A stretch of DNA of 64,000 nt, taken from contig NZ_JAGEVF010000002.1 in the NCBI RefSeq assembly GCF_017581965.1, positions 1-64,000 of the forward strand. Direction: 5' to 3'. This DNA comes from Winogradskyella pelagia (GTDB lineage: Bacteria; Bacteroidota; Bacteroidia; Flavobacteriales; Flavobacteriaceae). The notes under the pieces were generated by a model. The model was given only the letters and a program-made list of their open reading frames with translations, was not told the origin of the DNA and made no database searches. Below, in pieces: positions 60,585 to 64,000 of this stretch (positions within the stretch are counted from its first letter, which is position 1; every line of letters starts with the position of its first letter). The position numbers and the translations under genes were made by a program.

Positions 60585-61972
60585 TAGGAGTTCATTTCTG
60601 TAAAGTATTTATAAAACCATGGAATGGTTTCAATACCCTTAAGATAATTCCAAACTCCGAAATGCTCATTAGGTGAGTGAATGGCATCACTATCTAAGCC
60701 AAATCCCATAAGAATGGTTTTACTCCCTAGTTCTTGCTCAAAAAGTGAAACAATAGGAATACTTCCGCCACTACGTTGCGGAATAGGTGTTTTACCAAAG
60801 GTCTGTTCATAAGCTTTAGAAGCCGCTTTATATCCTACAGTATCGATAGGAGTAACGTAGCCTTGTCCACCGTGGTGTGGTGTTACTTTAACTCGGACTC
60901 CTTTGGGAGCGATACTTTCAAAATGAGACTTAAATAACTCGGTAATCTCATGCCATTCCTGGTGAGGTACCAATCGCATAGATATTTTAGCATAGGCCTT
61001 ACTGGCGATTACAGTTTTGGCACCTTCACCTGTATAGCCGCCCCAAATACCATTGACATCTAATGTAGGACGAATGCTATTTCGTTCATTAGTTGTATAG
61101 CCTTTTTCACCATAAACCGCATCTATATCTAAAGCTGATTTATAGTCGTCTAATGAAAATGGTGCTTTGGCCATTTCAGCGCGTTCTTCAGCTGATAAGT
61201 CTTCGACCTTATCGTAAAACCCCGGAATTGTAATATGATTGTTCTCATCGTGCAGTGAGGCTATCATTTTGTTAAGTACATTTATGGGATTAGCCACGGC
61301 ACCACCATACAAACCTGAGTGCAAGTCTCTATTTGGACCAGTTACCTCAACTTCAACATAACTTAAGCCTCTCAGTCCTGTTGTAATGGAAGGGACGTAC
61401 TTCGCAATCATTCCTGTGTCAGAAATTAAGATAATATCATTAGTGAGTTTTTCTTTATTATTGGCAACAAAATCTGCAAGGTTTTCACTACCTACTTCCT
61501 CTTCCCCTTCTATCATAAATTTTACATTACAAGGGAGTTGGTTTTCAGAAGTCATGTATTCCATCGCCTTAACGTGCATGTACATCTGACCTTTATCATC
61601 ACAAGCCCCTCTTGCAAAAATGGCACCGTCAGGATGCAAGTCTGTTGCTTTAATTACAGGTTCAAAAGGCGGAGAAGTCCATAACTCCAAAGGGTCTGGT
61701 GGTTGTACATCATAGTGTCCATAGACTAAAACTGTTGGTAAGGATTCGTCAATCAGCTTCTCGCCGTAAACAATTGGGTAGCCATCGGTTTCACAAATTT
61801 CTACATGATCACAGCCTGCACGCTCAAGGCTCGCTTTTACCGCATCGGCTGTTTTAAGTACATCTTGCTTATAGGCTGTATCTGCACTTATAGATGGAAT
61901 TTTAAGTAATTCAATAAGTTCGTTAACAAAACGGTCTTTATTGTTATTAATATAGGAGGTAATGGAAGTCAT
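60584..61972 (-). CDS. M20-family dipeptidase
   Basis: 462-aa zinc peptidase of the CNDP/DapE-like dipeptidase type. Metal and catalytic motifs VYGHYDVQPPDPLELWTSPPFEP, GACDDKGQMYMHVKAME, EGEEEVGSENLADF, ISDTGMI, and the dimerisation domain with RDLHSGLYGGAVANP. The start is ATG 61972 (MTSITSYINNN); an earlier in-frame TTG at 61996 overlaps a -7 box (62001-61994). Confidence 0.9.
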   Translation of the reverse strand: MTSITSYINNNKDRFVNELIELLKIPSISADTAYKQDVLKTADAVKASLERAGCDHVEICETDGYPIVYGEKLIDESLPTVLVYGHYDVQPPDPLELWTSPPFEPVIKATDLHPDGAIFARGACDDKGQMYMHVKAMEYMTSENQLPCNVKFMIEGEEEVGSENLADFVANNKEKLTNDIILISDTGMIAKYVPSITTGLRGLSYVEVEVTGPNRDLHSGLYGGAVANPINVLNKMIASLHDENNHITIPGFYDKVEDLSAEERAEMAKAPFSLDDYKSALDIDAVYGEKGYTTNERNSIRPTLDVNGIWGGYTGEGAKTVIASKAYAKISMRLVPHQEWHEITELFKSHFESIAPKGVRVKVTPHHGGQGYVTPIDTVGYKAASKAYEQTFGKTPIPQRSGGSIPIVSLFEQELGSKTILMGFGLDSDAIHSPNEHFGVWNYLKGIETIPWFYKYFTEMNS

Positions 61973-61993
61973 AAAATAAGCTTTCGATTTTCT

Positions 61994-62001
61994 CAAAAAT
62001 A
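61994..62001 (-). promoter_or_regulatory. -7 box of the M20 dipeptidase gene
   Basis: TATTTTTG on the minus strand fits TAnnTTTG, 22 bases before the ATG at 61972. Confidence 0.45.
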
Positions 62002-62035
62002 CAAAATCCTAGGGTCATTTTTCTTAAATAAAAGG

Positions 62036-62053
62036 AGTTTGAAATTTCAAACT
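62036..62053. promoter_or_regulatory. 18-bp perfect palindrome over the tRNA-Leu -33 element
   Basis: AGTTTGAAATTTCAAACT reads the same on both strands and includes the TTTG -33 element (62038-62041) of the tRNA-Leu promoter. Confidence 0.65.
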
Positions 62054-62067
62054 ATTGTTTATATTTG
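62038..62067 (+). promoter_or_regulatory. full Bacteroidota promoter of tRNA-Leu
   Basis: TTTG at 62038-62041, 18-base spacer, TATATTTG at 62060-62067; 11 bases before the tRNA. Confidence 0.8.
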
Positions 62068-62078
62068 CAGTCCTTAAT

Positions 62079-62160
62079 GCGGGCGTGGTGGAATTGGTAG
62101 ACACGCTAGACTTAGGATCTAGTGCCGCGAGGTGTGGGAGTTCGAGTCTCCCCGCCCGCA
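62079..62160 (+). tRNA. tRNA-Leu (TAG)
   Basis: 82 nt, class II with a long variable arm. Acceptor GCGGGCG/CGCCCGC with discriminator A, anticodon stem CTAGA/TCTAG with loop CTTAGGA (anticodon TAG at 62113-62115), T-loop GTTCGAGTC. CCA not encoded. Confidence 0.95.
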
Positions 62161-62163
62161 CAA

Positions 62164-62196
62164 AAGACTCATCCAAATCAGATGGGTCTTTTTTTG
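62164..62196 (+). terminator. intrinsic terminator after tRNA-Leu
   Basis: Ten-bp stem AAGACTCATC/GATGGGTCTT (one wobble) and a T run. Confidence 0.85.
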
Positions 62197-62198
62197 TT

Positions 62199-63167
62199 TT
62201 ATGGTAATGCTATAAATTCAAAGCAAGTTTCTTGCCTATAGGTGTCTTTGGGTCTTAAAAACGTTGTTGGAAAATTGCTATGATGTGGTGCATCCGGGTA
62301 ATGTTGTGTTTCAAAACAAATAGCAGGAAATTTTGAATAGGAAGCACCACCTTTAAAGTTAAAGTTGGGAAATTCAGGTGACGTAAAGACCACCATTGCA
62401 GGTTGATTGGAGTACACGCGCATTTGTATTCCAGATTGTTCGGATTCTAAAGTTGCTTTTAAAGGGTTACTTCGTAATACATAGGTGTCATCCAAACCTT
62501 TAAAATCGGGTTGTCCAATTTCCTTTAGTTTCGTAAAGTCATATGAGGAACTTTTAACTGGCAATACTCTTCCAGTGGGGATTAGAGTCTTATCAACTTC
62601 AAGATAGGCATCACTTTCAATTTGCAGTCTATGATTTAAAATAGTACCGCTTCCATCTAAATTGAAATAGGAATGATTAGTTAGATTTAAAACGGTTGTT
62701 TTATCTGTTCTGGCTTCATAATTCAATTTTACCATATTGTTTTCGGTAACCGAAAATGTTACAGAAACGCTTAAGTTTCCAGGGTAACCTTCTTCCATGT
62801 GCGGACTCAAAATAGAGAGTTTTGCAGATGTTTGGCTACAGTCTTCTATGGTCCATATTTTCTTGTCAAAACCTACTTTTCCACCGTGTAAATGAACCTT
62901 ATTTTTAGTGTAGATAGGATATTTAATATTGTCAATTTCAAAATAACCTTTTGATATACGTCCAGCAAATCTACCAATAGTACTTCCCAGATAAAGACCT
63001 TCTTTAATGTATTGTTGGGAGTTATAATCCTTTATGTTCTGAAGACTTGCTATTACGTTAACGTTTTTTCTATTTCTGCTAGGGATTAGTAACTGAGTAA
63101 TGGTTGCTCCGAGCGTACTTATCTCTAGCTTTAGACCATTTTTGTTAGCGAGCGTAATTGTTTCCAC
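62199..63167 (-). CDS. galM: aldose 1-epimerase (galactose mutarotase)
   Basis: 322 aa. Interconverts alpha and beta anomers of aldoses. Signature motifs STIGRFAGRISKGYFEI, VHLHGGKVGFDKKIW, catalytic His in LNLTNHSYFNLDGSG, and catalytic Glu in FPAICFETQHYPDAPHH. Lies 20 bases after a sodium/solute symporter gene on the same strand, so sugar uptake and mutarotation are likely linked. Confidence 0.92.
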   Translation of the reverse strand: METITLANKNGLKLEISTLGATITQLLIPSRNRKNVNVIASLQNIKDYNSQQYIKEGLYLGSTIGRFAGRISKGYFEIDNIKYPIYTKNKVHLHGGKVGFDKKIWTIEDCSQTSAKLSILSPHMEEGYPGNLSVSVTFSVTENNMVKLNYEARTDKTTVLNLTNHSYFNLDGSGTILNHRLQIESDAYLEVDKTLIPTGRVLPVKSSSYDFTKLKEIGQPDFKGLDDTYVLRSNPLKATLESEQSGIQMRVYSNQPAMVVFTSPEFPNFNFKGGASYSKFPAICFETQHYPDAPHHSNFPTTFLRPKDTYRQETCFEFIALP

Positions 63168-63187
63168 TTTAGTAAAGGGTATTTAAT

Positions 63188-64000
63188 TTATTTCCAGAAT
63201 AAGGCATAGAGCATAACTAAAATGAGTAGCACAGCAAATGAACCTATATTAAATAGAGGGCTGGTTTTAAATAAGTGACCTTTAAGAGTGATACCTTTAT
63301 CGTCGTTTTTCCCCTTACCTTGACGTAAACTGACCCCAACGATTACCGCCATTGTTAATAAAGCTGTATATCCCATCTGGTCCATCCAAGGGACATCAAC
63401 AAAAAATGCGTTGGATGACCAACCCTTCGGAGCCACTTTAAAATATAATGCGATAGGTATAGAGGATAAGGCTCCTATTATTGCAGCTTTATTGGTAGCT
63501 TTTTTCCAGAATAATCCTAGTATGAAAACCGCTAAAATTCCAGGGCTTACAACACCAGTGTATTCCTGGATAAATTGAAAGGCTTGATCAATACCACCGA
63601 GGAGAGGAGCCATAATTGAAGCAATAACAAGGGCAACTGCCGCAGAAAGCCGACCAATATTAACAGTCTTTTTATCAGAGGCATTTTTATTAAAATACTC
63701 CTTATAAATATCCATTGTAAATATCGTTGAGGTAGAATTTAACATGGATGCTAATGACGAGACTACAGCAGCAGCAAGTGCTGCAAATGCCAGCCCTTTT
63801 AATCCGGCTGGAAGTAATTGTAATAACCAAGGGTAAGCCTTATCCGCTTGACCAGATGATGGTAAATTTTGCATACCTACTTCGCCTAAGCTTTTTAATA
63901 GCTCAGGGTCATTAACGATTACGTAAGCCGCAATACCTGGGATAACTACTATTACTGGTATTACCAATTTTAAAAATGCGGCAAATAAAATACCTTTTTG
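63188..64000 (-). CDS. sodium/solute symporter (SSS family), 3' part
   Basis: C-terminal ~270 residues of an SLC5-type transporter; the frame stays open to the window edge, so the start is outside. AALAAAVVSSLASMLNSTSTIFTMDIYKEYF is the SSS signature with Na-site Ser residues; later helices (VALVIASIMAPLLGG, YTGVVSPGILAVFILGLFWKKATNKAA) follow SglT-like order. Pairing with galM points to a sugar such as galactose or glucose. The TTG at 63967 is not the real start. Confidence 0.9.
   Translation of the reverse strand, partial: QKGILFAAFLKLVIPVIVVIPGIAAYVIVNDPELLKSLGEVGMQNLPSSGQADKAYPWLLQLLPAGLKGLAFAALAAAVVSSLASMLNSTSTIFTMDIYKEYFNKNASDKKTVNIGRLSAAVALVIASIMAPLLGGIDQAFQFIQEYTGVVSPGILAVFILGLFWKKATNKAAIIGALSSIPIALYFKVAPKGWSSNAFFVDVPWMDQMGYTALLTMAVIVGVSLRQGKGKNDDKGITLKGHLFKTSPLFNIGSFAVLLILVMLYALFWK

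Noticed and set aside
63188..63967. Complete 259-aa transporter starting at 63967
   Set aside because: The start is an internal TTG; the frame continues to the window edge and the family needs several more N-terminal helices.

Overview
The window looks like chromosomal DNA from a marine-type member of the Flavobacteriaceae (Bacteroidota). Three things support this. Base composition is AT-rich. Promoters fit the Bacteroidota -7 consensus TAnnTTTG, and two of them have a full TTTG-N18/19-TAnnTTTG layout ahead of tRNA genes. The gene content is typical: type IX secretion C-terminal tails, DUF4271, DUF4296 and DUF6252 proteins, BlaI/BlaR1 pairs with TonB-like tails, an exonuclease-fused DnaE, and many GTG/TTG starts without Shine-Dalgarno sequences. 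I see no rRNA, CRISPR array, insertion sequence, prophage or integrase; most of the window is core genome with a few accessory-looking islands.

Region 1 (1-9.5 kb): hemD and DUF4271, a dolichol-phosphate-mannose-synthase-like glycosyltransferase, dihydroorotase, a DUF4296 lipoprotein, an SDR epimerase, tyrS, a LuxE-like acyl-protein synthetase and a large T9SS-exported lamin-tail-domain protein. Region 2 (9.7-17.2 kb): a PhoB/PhoR-like two-component pair, a glycosyltransferase without a normal start codon, trmB, a LysE-type exporter, an alkyltransferase-like protein, then an Fe-S/redox block (Mrp-type ATPase, NifU-domain protein, TrxR-like ferredoxin-NADP reductase, 2Fe-2S ferredoxin). The reductase-ferredoxin pair is preceded by a CRP/FNR-type dyad. 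Region 3 (17.2-30 kb): metallophosphoesterase, SGNH lipoprotein, glutaryl-CoA dehydrogenase, trmN6, rimM, rpsP, a DUF6252 lipoprotein, a DUF2383 protein, dnaE, trxA, a DUF58 protein and tRNA-Asp.

Region 4 (30-35.5 kb) is the most unusual stretch. It holds a small membrane-protein gene broken by an A10 tract, a promoter followed at once by an intrinsic-terminator hairpin (possible ~40-nt RNA), a 56-aa secreted peptide, and a TPR-domain sensor kinase with its response regulator. Region 5 (35.5-44.9 kb): a BlaI/BlaR1 operon with three matching dyads at its promoter, a TPR protein and a TonB-like lipoprotein; Bax-inhibitor-like and beta-barrel proteins; a GT2/flippase-like pair; a beta-barrel protein and ruvC. 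Region 6 (44.9-51.4 kb): an ABC-2 transporter cassette with an unassigned membrane protein and a secreted protein, hemW, a cyclase-family hydrolase, DUF4230, a YjbR-like protein, a 50-aa membrane mini-protein and a STAS protein.

Region 7 (51.4-64 kb): a SnoaL-like lipoprotein, DUF4407, a PagL-like lipid A deacylase bracketed by 26-bp direct repeats, a second divergent BlaI/BlaR1 pair whose operator dyad overlaps its -7 box, an M28 T9SS peptidase, a DoxX-like protein, an M20 dipeptidase, tRNA-Leu, aldose 1-epimerase and the C-terminal part of a sodium/solute symporter that runs off the right edge.

The best candidates for undescribed biology are the peptide/TPR-kinase locus with its structured leader, the two BlaI/BlaR1 modules with different operators and sensor tails, and the repeat-flanked deacylase. 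All assignments come from reading the sequence; no database search was run.
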